A program made the position numbers and the translations under genes. Below, in pieces: positions 16,742 to 24,093 of a stretch of 64,000 bases of DNA. The notes under the pieces are model-generated. The model was not told the DNA's origin. It made no database searches and worked only from the letters and a program-made list of their open reading frames with translations. Origin of the DNA: Sphingopyxis sp. USTB-05 (GTDB lineage: Bacteria > Pseudomonadota > Alphaproteobacteria > Sphingomonadales > Sphingomonadaceae); contig NZ_CP084712.1 in assembly GCF_023822045.1 (NCBI RefSeq), positions 4,275,001-4,339,000 of the forward strand. Reading direction: 5' to 3'. Position 1 is the first letter of the stretch. The number at the start of each line of letters is the position of its first letter.

Positions 16742-18235
16742 ATGCGACAGATCGACCATCACATCGTCGGCGGCGCCGGCGGCAGCAGCCGCTTCGCCGA
16801 CGTCCTGGACCCCAACAACGGCGGCGTGCAGGCGCAGGTTGCGCTCGGCGACCGCGCCGTACTCGACCGCGCCGTTGCCGCCGCCAAAGCCGCCCAGCCC
16901 GCATGGGCCGCGACCAACCCGCAGCGCCGTGCGCGCGTGATGTTCGAATTCAAACGCCTCGTCGAAGCGAATATGAACCAGCTCGCCGAGATGCTGTCGA
17001 ACGAACATGGCAAGGTCATCGCCGATTCGAAGGGCGACATTCAGCGTGGGCTTGAAGTCATCGAATTCTGTTGCGGCATACCGCATGTGCTCAAGGGCGA
17101 ATATACGCAGGGCGCCGGTCCCGGCATCGACGTCTATTCGATGCGTCAGCCGATCGGTATCGGCGCGGGCATCACTCCGTTCAACTTCCCCGCGATGATC
17201 CCGCTGTGGATGGGCGGCGTCGCGACTGCGGTCGGCAACGCCTTCATCCTGAAGCCCAGCGAGCGCGATCCGTCAGTCCCCGTCCGCCTGTCGGAACTGT
17301 TCCTCGAGGCGGGCATGCCCGAAGGCATTTTCCAGACCGTTCATGGCGACAAGGAAATGGTCGACGCGATCCTCGACCATCCCGACATCGGCGCGGTCAG
17401 CTTCGTCGGCTCGTCGGACATCGCGCATTATGTCTACAACCGCGGTGTTTCGAACGGCAAGCGCGTGCAGGCGATGGGCGGCGCGAAGAACCACGGCATC
17501 GTCATGCCCGACGCCGACCTCGACCAGGTGGTGAACGACCTGACCGGCGCGGCCTTCGGTTCGGCGGGCGAACGCTGCATGGCGCTGCCCGTCGTGGTTC
17601 CCGTGGGCGAGGACACCGCGAACCGTCTGCGTGAGAAGCTGATTCCCGCGATCGAGGCGCTGCGCGTTGGCGTTTCGACCGATGCCGAGGCGCATTACGG
17701 CCCCGTGGTGACGCAGGCGCACAAGGAAAAGGTCGAGGGCTGGATCGCGAAATGCGCCGATGAAGGCGCCGAACTGGTCGTCGACGGCCGCGGCTTTACC
17801 TTGCAGGGTCACGAAAAGGGCTTCTTCGTCGGGCCGACGCTGTTCGACCATGTCACGACCGATATGGAATCGTACAAGGAAGAGATTTTCGGCCCGGTGC
17901 TGCAGATCGTCCGCGCGCCCGATTTCGAAACCGCGCTCGAACTCCCCAGCAAGCACCAGTATGGCAATGGCGTCGCCATCTTTACGCGCAACGGCCATGC
18001 CGCGCGCGAATTCGCCGCGCGCGTCAATGTCGGCATGGTTGGGATCAACGTACCGATCCCGGTGCCGGTCGCCTATCATACGTTCGGCGGCTGGAAACGC
18101 TCTGCGTTCGGCGACACCAACCAGCACGGCATGGAAGGCGTAAAGTTCTGGACCAAGGTCAAGACCGTAACGGCGCGCTGGCCCGACGGGTCGCCCGACG
18201 GCGGCAACGCCTTTGTCATCCCGACGATGGGCTGA
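16742..18235 (+). CDS. mmsA: CoA-acylating methylmalonate-semialdehyde dehydrogenase
   Basis: A 497-residue cytoplasmic aldehyde dehydrogenase that turns methylmalonate semialdehyde into propionyl-CoA, the last step of valine degradation. It has ITPFNFPAMIPLWM (the family N-terminal motif), FILKPSERDPSVP, the VSFVGSSDIAHYVY cofactor segment and the catalytic Cys279 in GSAGERCMALP. Length and motifs match MmsA well. It lies divergent to a LysR regulator with recognition-like repeats between them. The other pathway genes follow within 5.5 kb, interrupted by two lipoprotein genes and a Rid gene. The propionyl-CoA formed would need the B12-dependent mutase, for which an adenosyltransferase lies at 45130. 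Confidence 0.93.
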   Translation: MRQIDHHIVGGAGGSSRFADVLDPNNGGVQAQVALGDRAVLDRAVAAAKAAQPAWAATNPQRRARVMFEFKRLVEANMNQLAEMLSNEHGKVIADSKGDIQRGLEVIEFCCGIPHVLKGEYTQGAGPGIDVYSMRQPIGIGAGITPFNFPAMIPLWMGGVATAVGNAFILKPSERDPSVPVRLSELFLEAGMPEGIFQTVHGDKEMVDAILDHPDIGAVSFVGSSDIAHYVYNRGVSNGKRVQAMGGAKNHGIVMPDADLDQVVNDLTGAAFGSAGERCMALPVVVPVGEDTANRLREKLIPAIEALRVGVSTDAEAHYGPVVTQAHKEKVEGWIAKCADEGAELVVDGRGFTLQGHEKGFFVGPTLFDHVTTDMESYKEEIFGPVLQIVRAPDFETALELPSKHQYGNGVAIFTRNGHAAREFAARVNVGMVGINVPIPVPVAYHTFGGWKRSAFGDTNQHGMEGVKFWTKVKTVTARWPDGSPDGGNAFVIPTMG

Positions 18236-18284
18236 CGGGCGAACGCATGAAACCCGGCTCGGCCATCGGGCATTCTTCTCCTGA

Positions 18285-18309
18285 CGGCGCCGACATATGG
18301 TCGGCGCCG
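18285..18309 (+). other. 10-bp hairpin directly before a ribosome-binding site
   Basis: CGGCGCCGAC and GTCGGCGCCG form a perfect 10-bp stem with a 5-base loop (ATATG). There is no T-run, so it is not a standard terminator. It ends one base before AAGGAGG of the next lipoprotein gene and may stabilise the message or limit ribosome access. Confidence 0.5.
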
Positions 18310-18323
18310 CAAGGAGGTTGACG

Positions 18324-18863
18324 ATGAGGCACCGGGTTATACTTGCTGCGACGCTTTTTCTTGGCGCGTGCAGCGGCGGCAAGGACGAGGAATCGGGCCC
18401 CGAGGCGACCGCGACGATCGGCCCGTTGCAAAAGGCCGAACGCTCGGCGCCCGCCGAACCCTCCGGCGCGGTGGTCGACGCGGACCTGCCCAAAGCTGCA
18501 GACGAAGCACCTGCCAAACCGGACGTTTCGATCAAGGCCGACGGCAAGACGATTCCGCCCGCGATCCGCGGCCGCTGGGCGCTCAAGGTGGCCGACTGCA
18601 CGGCAAGAAAGGGCACCGATCTCACGGCGCTGACGATTGATGCGACGAACCTGCGCTTCTACGAATCGCACGGCGAACTGGCGCGTGTTCGCCAGAGCGA
18701 CGCGGTCCGTATCGTCGCCGATTTTCGGTTCAGCGGCGAAGGTGTCGAATGGGATCGCAGGATGCTGCTCGACCTTGACGACGGCGGCAAGACGCTCGTC
18801 CGCCGCGACTCCGGCGAGGGTGCCGTGGCGGGCGCGATGCGCTATACGCGCTGCGCCGGATGA
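18324..18863 (+). CDS. uncharacterised lipoprotein
   Basis: A 179-residue protein beginning MRHRVILAATLFLGAC, a lipoprotein signal with the acylated residue at Cys16. The start at 18324 follows AAGGAGG by six bases. After an acidic, Ala/Pro-rich linker (about 20-75) comes a small domain with IPPAIRGRWALKVADC and VRRDSGEGAVAGAMRYTRC, containing a few conserved-looking Cys. Sphingomonad genomes carry similar small periplasmic lipoproteins without known function. It lies 88 bases after mmsA behind a strong hairpin, so it may be expressed separately from the valine genes. Confidence 0.75.
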   Translation: MRHRVILAATLFLGACSGGKDEESGPEATATIGPLQKAERSAPAEPSGAVVDADLPKAADEAPAKPDVSIKADGKTIPPAIRGRWALKVADCTARKGTDLTALTIDATNLRFYESHGELARVRQSDAVRIVADFRFSGEGVEWDRRMLLDLDDGGKTLVRRDSGEGAVAGAMRYTRCAG

Positions 18864-18889
18864 CGGCTTTTTAGAAAGGGAGACATACG

Positions 18890-19195
18890 ATGGACATTCG
18901 CTTGCTCGCAATTGCCGCCGTTCTGCCGCTTGCGGCTTGTACGCAGGAACGGACACCCGTCGAATCGACCCCACCGCCGCCCGAAGCCGAAATGACGTGC
19001 AAGGCCGACGCCGCGCAATCCTATGTCGGTCAGACCGCGACCCCCGATCTCGGCGGCGCGATCCTGAAAGCCGCGGGCGCCCGCACACTGCGCTGGGGCC
19101 CACCGCGCTCGGCGATGACGATGGATTATCGTGTCGATCGCGTGAACGTCATGTACGACGACGCCTATAAGATCACGCAGGTCACCTGTGGCTGA
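18890..19195 (+). CDS. peptidase inhibitor I78-family lipoprotein
   Basis: A 101-residue lipoprotein with acylated Cys17 (VLPLAAC). The mature part matches the I78 inhibitor fold: CKADAAQSYVGQTA, a central GARTLRWGPP, then TMDYRVDRVNVMYDD and a C-terminal ITQVTCG, with two Cys positioned for the family disulphide. I78 proteins inhibit elastase/subtilisin-type serine proteases in the periplasm or medium. It lies in the valine gene cluster and its end overlaps the Rid gene by eight bases (19188-19195), so it is co-translated with a metabolic gene. A direct role in valine metabolism is not expected. Confidence 0.82.
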   Translation: MDIRLLAIAAVLPLAACTQERTPVESTPPPPEAEMTCKADAAQSYVGQTATPDLGGAILKAAGARTLRWGPPRSAMTMDYRVDRVNVMYDDAYKITQVTCG

Positions 19196-19583
19196 TTCCA
19201 GCCGTCGCAACCATAGCTCGGCATCCCCGTTCGAACCCGTCTATGGCTACAGCCGCGCGGTTCGGGTGGGGAACCGCATCGACGTCGCGGGCTGCGCGCC
19301 GATCGAGCCCGATGGCAGCTCGACCCCCGGCGACGCCGGGGCACAGGCGGCGCGCTGCATCGCGATCATCGGCGAAGCGCTGGAAGCGCTCGGCGGCAGC
19401 TTCGCCGATGTCGTGCGCACGCGCATGTATATCACCGACGCCGCGGACGCCGACCTTGTCGGGCGCGCGCACGGATCGGCATTCAAAAATGTGCGTCCGG
19501 CATCGACGATGCTGGTTGTGCCCGCGCTGATCCGTCCCGAATGGAAAGTCGAAATCGAAGCCGAAGCTATTATCGAGAAGTGA
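19188..19583 (+). CDS. Rid (YjgF/YER057c/UK114) family protein
   Basis: A 131-residue protein of the Rid family, whose best known members hydrolyse reactive enamine/imine intermediates from amino-acid metabolism. It has the fold hallmarks VGNRIDVAGCAPI, a helix ending EALGGSFADVVRTRMYIT and the C-terminal RPASTMLVVPALIRPEWKVEIEAEAI; a conserved Arg (R-T-R-M) is present. The start is GTG at 19188, inside the preceding lipoprotein gene, with only weak Shine-Dalgarno pairing, consistent with translational coupling. It ends two bases before the acyl-CoA dehydrogenase start. A deaminase-like role clearing imines from branched-chain amino acid transamination would fit this operon. Confidence 0.82.
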   Translation: MADSSRRNHSSASPFEPVYGYSRAVRVGNRIDVAGCAPIEPDGSSTPGDAGAQAARCIAIIGEALEALGGSFADVVRTRMYITDAADADLVGRAHGSAFKNVRPASTMLVVPALIRPEWKVEIEAEAIIEK

Positions 19584-19585
19584 CC

Positions 19586-20731
19586 ATGACCGACCAGTTC
19601 CAGCTTACCGACGACCAGCTTGCCATCCAGGATATGGCGCGCAAATTCACCGCCGACCGCATCACGCCCTTTGCCGCCGAATGGGACGAGAAAAGCCATT
19701 ATCCCGTCGAGGTGTGGAAGGCCGCGGGCGAGCTCGGCTTCGGCGCCATTTACGTCGCGGAGGAATCGGGCGGCATCGGCCTTGGCCGGCTCGAGGCGGC
19801 GCTGATCATGGAGGCGATGGCCTATGGCTGTCCCGCGACCAGCGCCTATGTCTCGATCCACAATATGGCGACCTGGATGATCGACCGCTTCGGCGGGGCC
19901 GAGATCAAGGCGCGCTTCTTGCCCGAACTCGTCAGCATGGAAAAAATCGCGAGCTATTGCCTGACCGAACCGGGCTCGGGCTCGGATGCCGCCGCGCTCA
20001 AGACGACCGCCAAGAAGGACGGCGACCATTATGTCCTGAACGGCACCAAACAGTTCATCTCGGGCGCGGGCTATAACGACATTTATGTCTGCATGGTCCG
20101 TACCTCGGAAGAAAAGTCGAAGGGCATAAGCTGCCTCGTCATCGAAAAGGACACGCCGGGCCTCAGCTTCGGTGCGCCCGAGAAAAAGCTCGGCTGGAAC
20201 GCTTCCCCCACGGCGCAGGTGATCTTCGAGGATTGCCGCGTGCCGGTGGAAAATCTGGTCGGTGCCGAGGGCGACGGCTTTCGCTTCGCGATGGCGGGGC
20301 TCGACGGAGGCCGCCTCAACATCGGCGCCTGCTCCCTGGGCGGCGCACAGCGCTGCCTCGACGAGGCGATCGCCTATAGCAAGGACCGGCAACAGTTCGG
20401 GCAGCCGATCGCCGATTTCCAGAACACGCAATTCACCCTCGCCGATATGGCGACCGATCTCGAAGCGTCGCGCGCCTTGCTGTATCTCGCGGCCGCAAAG
20501 GTCACCGCGAATGCGCCCGACAAGTCGCGCTTCTCGGCGATGGCGAAGCGGCTCGCGACCGACAATGGCAGCAAGATCGTCAACGACGCGCTCCAGTTGT
20601 TCGGCGGCTATGGCTATCTTCGCGACTATCCGATCGAACGTTTCTGGCGCGACCTGCGCGTCCATTCGATCCTCGAAGGCACCAATCAGGTGATGCGGAT
20701 GATCGTCGGAAGGGACCTGCTGCGCCAATGA
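19586..20731 (+). CDS. isobutyryl-CoA dehydrogenase (acyl-CoA dehydrogenase)
   Basis: A 381-residue FAD enzyme. The start at 19586 gives MTDQFQLTDDQLAIQ, the usual N terminus of the family; the upstream in-frame sequence overlaps the Rid gene. Features are YCLTEPGSGSDAAALKT (FAD/substrate loop), a GTKQFISGAG segment, KDRQQFGQPIADFQ, and LFGGYGYLRDYPIERFWRD followed by ILEGTNQVMRMIVGR, in which the EGTNQ motif contacts FAD. Among valine genes it most likely oxidises isobutyryl-CoA to methacrylyl-CoA, passing electrons to ETF; activity on 2-methylbutyryl-CoA is possible. It overlaps the next gene by ATGA. Confidence 0.87.
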   Translation: MTDQFQLTDDQLAIQDMARKFTADRITPFAAEWDEKSHYPVEVWKAAGELGFGAIYVAEESGGIGLGRLEAALIMEAMAYGCPATSAYVSIHNMATWMIDRFGGAEIKARFLPELVSMEKIASYCLTEPGSGSDAAALKTTAKKDGDHYVLNGTKQFISGAGYNDIYVCMVRTSEEKSKGISCLVIEKDTPGLSFGAPEKKLGWNASPTAQVIFEDCRVPVENLVGAEGDGFRFAMAGLDGGRLNIGACSLGGAQRCLDEAIAYSKDRQQFGQPIADFQNTQFTLADMATDLEASRALLYLAAAKVTANAPDKSRFSAMAKRLATDNGSKIVNDALQLFGGYGYLRDYPIERFWRDLRVHSILEGTNQVMRMIVGRDLLRQ

Positions 20732-21786
20732 CCACCAATATAACTGACGATGTCCTGATCTCGACCGACGTCCGCGTCGGCCGCTTGTCGCTCAATCGTC
20801 CGAAGGCGATCCATGCGCTGAACCTGCCGATGTGCGACGCGATGATCGACGCTCTCGTGAAATGGCGGGATGACGACGCGGTCGAGGCGGTGATCATCGA
20901 CCATAGCGAGGGCCGCGGTTTCTGCGCCGGCGGCGACATCCGCATGCTCGCGGAAAGCGGGGCGAAGGACGGCAAGGAAGCGCGCCTGTTCTTCCACACC
21001 GAATATCGCCTCAACCATCTGCTCTTCACTTATCCCAAGCCCGTCGTCGCGTTCATGGACGGCATCACGATGGGCGGCGGAGTCGGCATTTCGCAGCCGG
21101 CGAAATATCGTGTCGCGACCGAGCACACACGTTTTGCGATGCCGGAAACGGGGATCGGCCTGTTCCCCGACGTCGGCGGCGGCTGGTATCTGCCGCGGCT
21201 GGAAGGGCGCGTCGGCGCCTATCTCGCACTCACCGGTGCGCGGCTCGACGGCGCCGAGTGCCTCGCGCTCGGCCTTGCGACCCATTATCTGCCCTCGGAA
21301 AAGCTCGCCGACGCGAAGGCGCGGATCGCGGTCGACCCGACCCGCATCGGCGGCATATTGGGTGAACTGTCGGTTACCGCGCCGCCTGCGGCGATCACCC
21401 AGCATATCGAACGGATCAACCGCCTGTTCGCGAGCGACACCTATGAGGATATCCTCGGCGCGCTCGAAGCCGATGGCGGCGAATGGGCGATCAAGGAACT
21501 CGCGACGCTGCACGGCAAATCGCCGCAGACGTGCAAGGTCGCGCTGCGCCAGCTCAAGGAAGGCGGCGAAATGCACGACTTCGCAGCGCAGATGACGCAG
21601 GAATATGCGATCGGCAGCCGCGTTGTCGCGATGCATGATTTCATCGAGGGCGTACGTGCGCTGATCGTCGACAAGGACAACAGCCCGAAGTGGAATCCCC
21701 CGACCGCCGAGGCGGTCACCGACGACTGGATCGATGCGATCTTTGCGCCGCTGCCCGAAGCCGAGAAATGGACGCCGCTTAGCTGA
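20728..21786 (+). CDS. 3-hydroxyisobutyryl-CoA hydrolase
   Basis: A 352-residue crotonase-fold enzyme that releases 3-hydroxyisobutyrate from its CoA ester. Its length (about 350, against about 260 for hydratases) and the segments GRGFCAGGDIRML, YPKPVVAFMDGITMGGGVG, RFAMPETGIGLFPDVGGGW and GARLDGAECLALGLATHY match the HIBCH branch. These give the oxyanion hole and the catalytic Glu/Asp in EGTG-like positions. It is coupled to the dehydrogenase through ATGA (20728-20731). A palindromic repeat separates it from the enoyl-CoA hydratase. Confidence 0.9.
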   Translation: MTTNITDDVLISTDVRVGRLSLNRPKAIHALNLPMCDAMIDALVKWRDDDAVEAVIIDHSEGRGFCAGGDIRMLAESGAKDGKEARLFFHTEYRLNHLLFTYPKPVVAFMDGITMGGGVGISQPAKYRVATEHTRFAMPETGIGLFPDVGGGWYLPRLEGRVGAYLALTGARLDGAECLALGLATHYLPSEKLADAKARIAVDPTRIGGILGELSVTAPPAAITQHIERINRLFASDTYEDILGALEADGGEWAIKELATLHGKSPQTCKVALRQLKEGGEMHDFAAQMTQEYAIGSRVVAMHDFIEGVRALIVDKDNSPKWNPPTAEAVTDDWIDAIFAPLPEAEKWTPLS

Positions 21787-21805
21787 CCCTTGCCCCCCAA
21801 CCTTT

Positions 21806-21880
21806 GTCACCCCGGACCTGGTCCGGGCCCCCGCTTCTTCGACGTCGCAAAGCGGGATGCCGGATCAAGTCCGGCATGAC
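21806..21880. repeat. sphingomonad-type palindromic repeat, copy 1
   Basis: An intergenic repeat of 75 bases opening with GTCACCCCGGACCTGGTCCG and closing with CCGGATCAAGTCCGGCATGAC. It holds two small hairpins flanked by pairing CCCGCT/AGCGGG arms. Closely related copies lie at 39125 and 60373. It probably folds in RNA and sits between two co-directional valine genes, so it could modulate stability or partial termination. Confidence 0.8.
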
Positions 21881-21900
21881 GAAAATCCGGAGATTGCCGA

Positions 21901-22683
21901 ATGACTTACGAAACCCTCCTCGTCGAAACGCGCGGGGCCGTCACCTTGGTGACGCTCAACCGCCCGCAGGCGCTCAATGCGCTGAACTCGGGCGTGCTTG
22001 ACGATCTGATCGCAGCCTTTGCGGCGTTTGAAGCCGACCCCGGCCAGCGCTGCGCCGTCCTCACCGGTTCGGGCGACAAGGCCTTCGCGGCGGGCGCCGA
22101 CATCAAGGAAATGGCCGATAAGCCGGCGTCCGATTTCTACCTCGAAGATTTCTTCTCGAAATGGACGAGCGATTTCGTGAAGAAGGTCCGCAAGCCGTGG
22201 ATCGCCGCGGTGAACGGTTTCGCGCTGGGCGGCGGCTGCGAGCTGGCGATGATGGCCGACTTCATCATCGCGTCGGACAAGGCGAAGTTCGGCCAGCCCG
22301 AAATCAAGCTTGGCGTCGCGCCGGGCATGGGCGGGTCGCAGCGACTGACGCGCGCGATCGGCAAGGCGAAGGCAATGGAGATGTGCCTCACGGGCCGAAT
22401 GATGGATGCCGCCGAGGCCGAGCGTTCGGGCCTCGTCGCCCGCGTCGTCGAACATGCGGCGCTGGTCGATGAAGCGGTGAAGACCGCGACGACGATTGCC
22501 GCAATGCCGCCGATGGCCGCGATGGTGAACAAGGACATGGTCAACGCCGCGTTCGAAACGACGCTTGACCAAGGGCTGATCTACGAACGCCGCCTGTTCC
22601 AGATTCTCGCCGCGACCGAAGACAAGGCAGAAGGAATGGCCGCCTTCATCGAAAAGCGCGAAGGCGTGTGGAAGGGTCGCTGA
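21901..22683 (+). CDS. enoyl-CoA hydratase (methacrylyl-CoA hydratase)
   Basis: A 260-residue crotonase-family hydratase. It has [13 protein letters not shown], the oxyanion-hole segment [41 protein letters not shown], and [20 protein letters not shown] containing the two catalytic glutamates of true hydratases. Its place between the hydrolase and mmsB gives hydration of methacrylyl-CoA to 3-hydroxyisobutyryl-CoA as its role; it may also hydrate crotonyl-CoA. CGGAG precedes the ATG. The stop is one base before mmsB. Confidence 0.9.
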   Translation: MTYETLLVETRGAVTLVTLNRPQALNALNSGVLDDLIAAFAAFEADPGQRCAVLTGSGDKAFAAGADIKEMADKPASDFYLEDFFSKWTSDFVKKVRKPWIAAVNGFALGGGCELAMMADFIIASDKAKFGQPEIKLGVAPGMGGSQRLTRAIGKAKAMEMCLTGRMMDAAEAERSGLVARVVEHAALVDEAVKTATTIAAMPPMAAMVNKDMVNAAFETTLDQGLIYERRLFQILAATEDKAEGMAAFIEKREGVWKGR

Positions 22684-22684
22684 C

Positions 22685-23560
22685 ATGAAAATCGCATTTA
22701 TCGGGCTCGGCAATATGGGCGGCGGCATGGCCGCAAATCTGGCGAAGGCGGGCCATGAGGTGCGCGCCTTCGACCTCAGCGGAGAAGCGCTCGCGCGCGC
22801 CGTCGAAGCTGGCTGTTCGCGTGCCGCGTCGACAGCCGAAGCCGTGACCGGCGCCGAGGCCGTGGTGACGATGCTCCCCGCGGGCAAGCATGTCGCGTCG
22901 GTCTATGAAAGCGACGTCTTTCCGAATGCCGGGCCGGGCACCTTGCTCCTCGACTGCTCGACGATCGACGTTGCGACCGCGCGCTCGAATATCGAAGCCG
23001 CGACTGCCAAGGGCCTGGTCGCGGTCGATGCGCCGGTGTCGGGCGGCATCGCGGCCGCCAATGCGGGCACGCTGACCTTCATGGTCGGCGGCACCGACGA
23101 AGGCTTTGCGCGCGCCGAACCGATCCTCGCCAAAATGGGCAAGGCGGTGATTCACGCCGGCGACGCGGGCGCGGGGCAGGGCGCGAAAATCTGCAACAAT
23201 ATGCTGCTCGGCGCATCGATGGTCGCAACGTGCGAGACGCTGGCGCTGGCGCAGAAGCTCGGGCTCGACCCGCAGAAATTCTTCGACATTGCGAGCGTGT
23301 CGTCGGGGCAGTGCTGGTCGCTGACCAGCTATGCGCCGCTGCCCGGCGTCGGTCCGACGACCCCCGCCGACAATGGTTACAAGGGTGGGTTCGCCGCGGC
23401 CTTGATGCTCAAGGATCTGCGCCTCGCGATGGAAGCGGCGGCGAGCGTCGATGCCGACGTGCCGATGGGGGCGAAAGCGCGCGAACTGTACGAAGCCTTT
23501 GTCGAAGCCGACAAGGACGGCCGCGACTTTTCGGCGATCATCCAGACGCTGCAAGCCTAA
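22685..23560 (+). CDS. mmsB: 3-hydroxyisobutyrate dehydrogenase
   Basis: A 291-residue NAD-dependent beta-hydroxyacid dehydrogenase oxidising 3-hydroxyisobutyrate to methylmalonate semialdehyde, the substrate of MmsA. It shows the Rossmann motif FIGLGNMGGGMAANLAKAGH, the substrate-binding segment DAPVSGGIAAANAGTLTFMVGG, the catalytic Lys168 in GQGAKICNNMLL, and the cofactor segment GFAAALMLKDLRLAMEAA. It is the last gene of the valine set and is followed by a 27-bp inverted repeat that may act as a transcript 3' structure. Confidence 0.93.
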   Translation: MKIAFIGLGNMGGGMAANLAKAGHEVRAFDLSGEALARAVEAGCSRAASTAEAVTGAEAVVTMLPAGKHVASVYESDVFPNAGPGTLLLDCSTIDVATARSNIEAATAKGLVAVDAPVSGGIAAANAGTLTFMVGGTDEGFARAEPILAKMGKAVIHAGDAGAGQGAKICNNMLLGASMVATCETLALAQKLGLDPQKFFDIASVSSGQCWSLTSYAPLPGVGPTTPADNGYKGGFAAALMLKDLRLAMEAAASVDADVPMGAKARELYEAFVEADKDGRDFSAIIQTLQA

Positions 23561-23590
23561 CCGGGCGTAAAATTCCGTTCGAACTCAAGA

Positions 23591-23666
23591 CTGTTCCCCG
23601 GCGAAAGCCGGGGCCCAGAAGGCACGGCGCGACCTCGCATGGGCCCCGGCTTTCGCCGGGGAACAG
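23591..23666. repeat. 27-bp perfect inverted repeat after mmsB
   Basis: The arms 23591-23617 and 23640-23666 are exact reverse complements, separated by 22 bases. Each arm itself contains a smaller CCCCGGC/GCCGGGG hairpin. The sequence belongs to a common class of intergenic palindromes in sphingomonads (recalled). Lying between the convergent mmsB and a small gene, it could form a strong transcript end; there is no T-run. Confidence 0.75.
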
Positions 23667-23715
23667 CATATTGCTTCGCAAAGGAATAGATTCCGATGCG
23701 AAAGCGGGCGCTTGA

Positions 23716-23949
23716 TCAGTAAAAATCCGCCGTTTCGCCGCCATCGCGGCGTTCGGTGCGATGCACTTGCGTAGGGGCGCCACGCTGACCGGTGCGGACT
23801 TCGATCCGTCCATCGACGCGCCGTATCTCAGCAGGCGCCAAAATGCGTGCCCGTGCCACCGCAACAGCGGTGACCTGCGGTGCCACGGGCGCGGCGGCCG
23901 GAGCGGTGCCGGCAAGCAGAAGGACGGCGAGGGCGGACATGGCGTTCAT
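23716..23949 (-). CDS. small exported protein of unknown function
   Basis: A 77-residue protein starting at 23949 (MNAMSALAVLLLAGTAPAAA), a likely signal peptide cleaved near residue 20. The remainder is short and basic (VARARILAPAEIRRVDGRIEVR, split at 20 residues as VARARILAPAEI and RRVDGRIEVR) and ends in ADFY. No known domain is recognised. The longer in-frame sequence upstream lacks protein-like composition. The gene is isolated between the mmsB repeat and a minus-strand terminator. It could be a short cell-envelope protein; existence as a real gene is moderately supported by the signal peptide. Confidence 0.55.
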   Translation of the reverse strand: MNAMSALAVLLLAGTAPAAAPVAPQVTAVAVARARILAPAEIRRVDGRIEVRTGQRGAPTQVHRTERRDGGETADFY

Positions 23950-24028
23950 GCTCTGCCCTAACGGCAGGTCTTGCCAGCGCTTTAACCCTGAATCGCAAGT
24001 TTCCGGTCGCACCTGCGATGGTGCGAAG

Positions 24029-24069
24029 GCAAAAGAAAGGCCGCCTGCCCCGCGTCGGGACAAGCGGCC
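24029..24069 (-). terminator. terminator of the acyl-CoA operon
   Basis: On the minus strand GGCCGC and GCGGCC (24064-24069 and 24039-24044) pair around an inner GC-rich hairpin, followed by TTTCTTTT (24031-24038). It lies 25 bases after the stop of the bifunctional beta-oxidation gene and closes the eight-gene operon. Confidence 0.7.
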
Positions 24070-24093
24070 ATATCTTCGTAAGCGAAATTGGGT

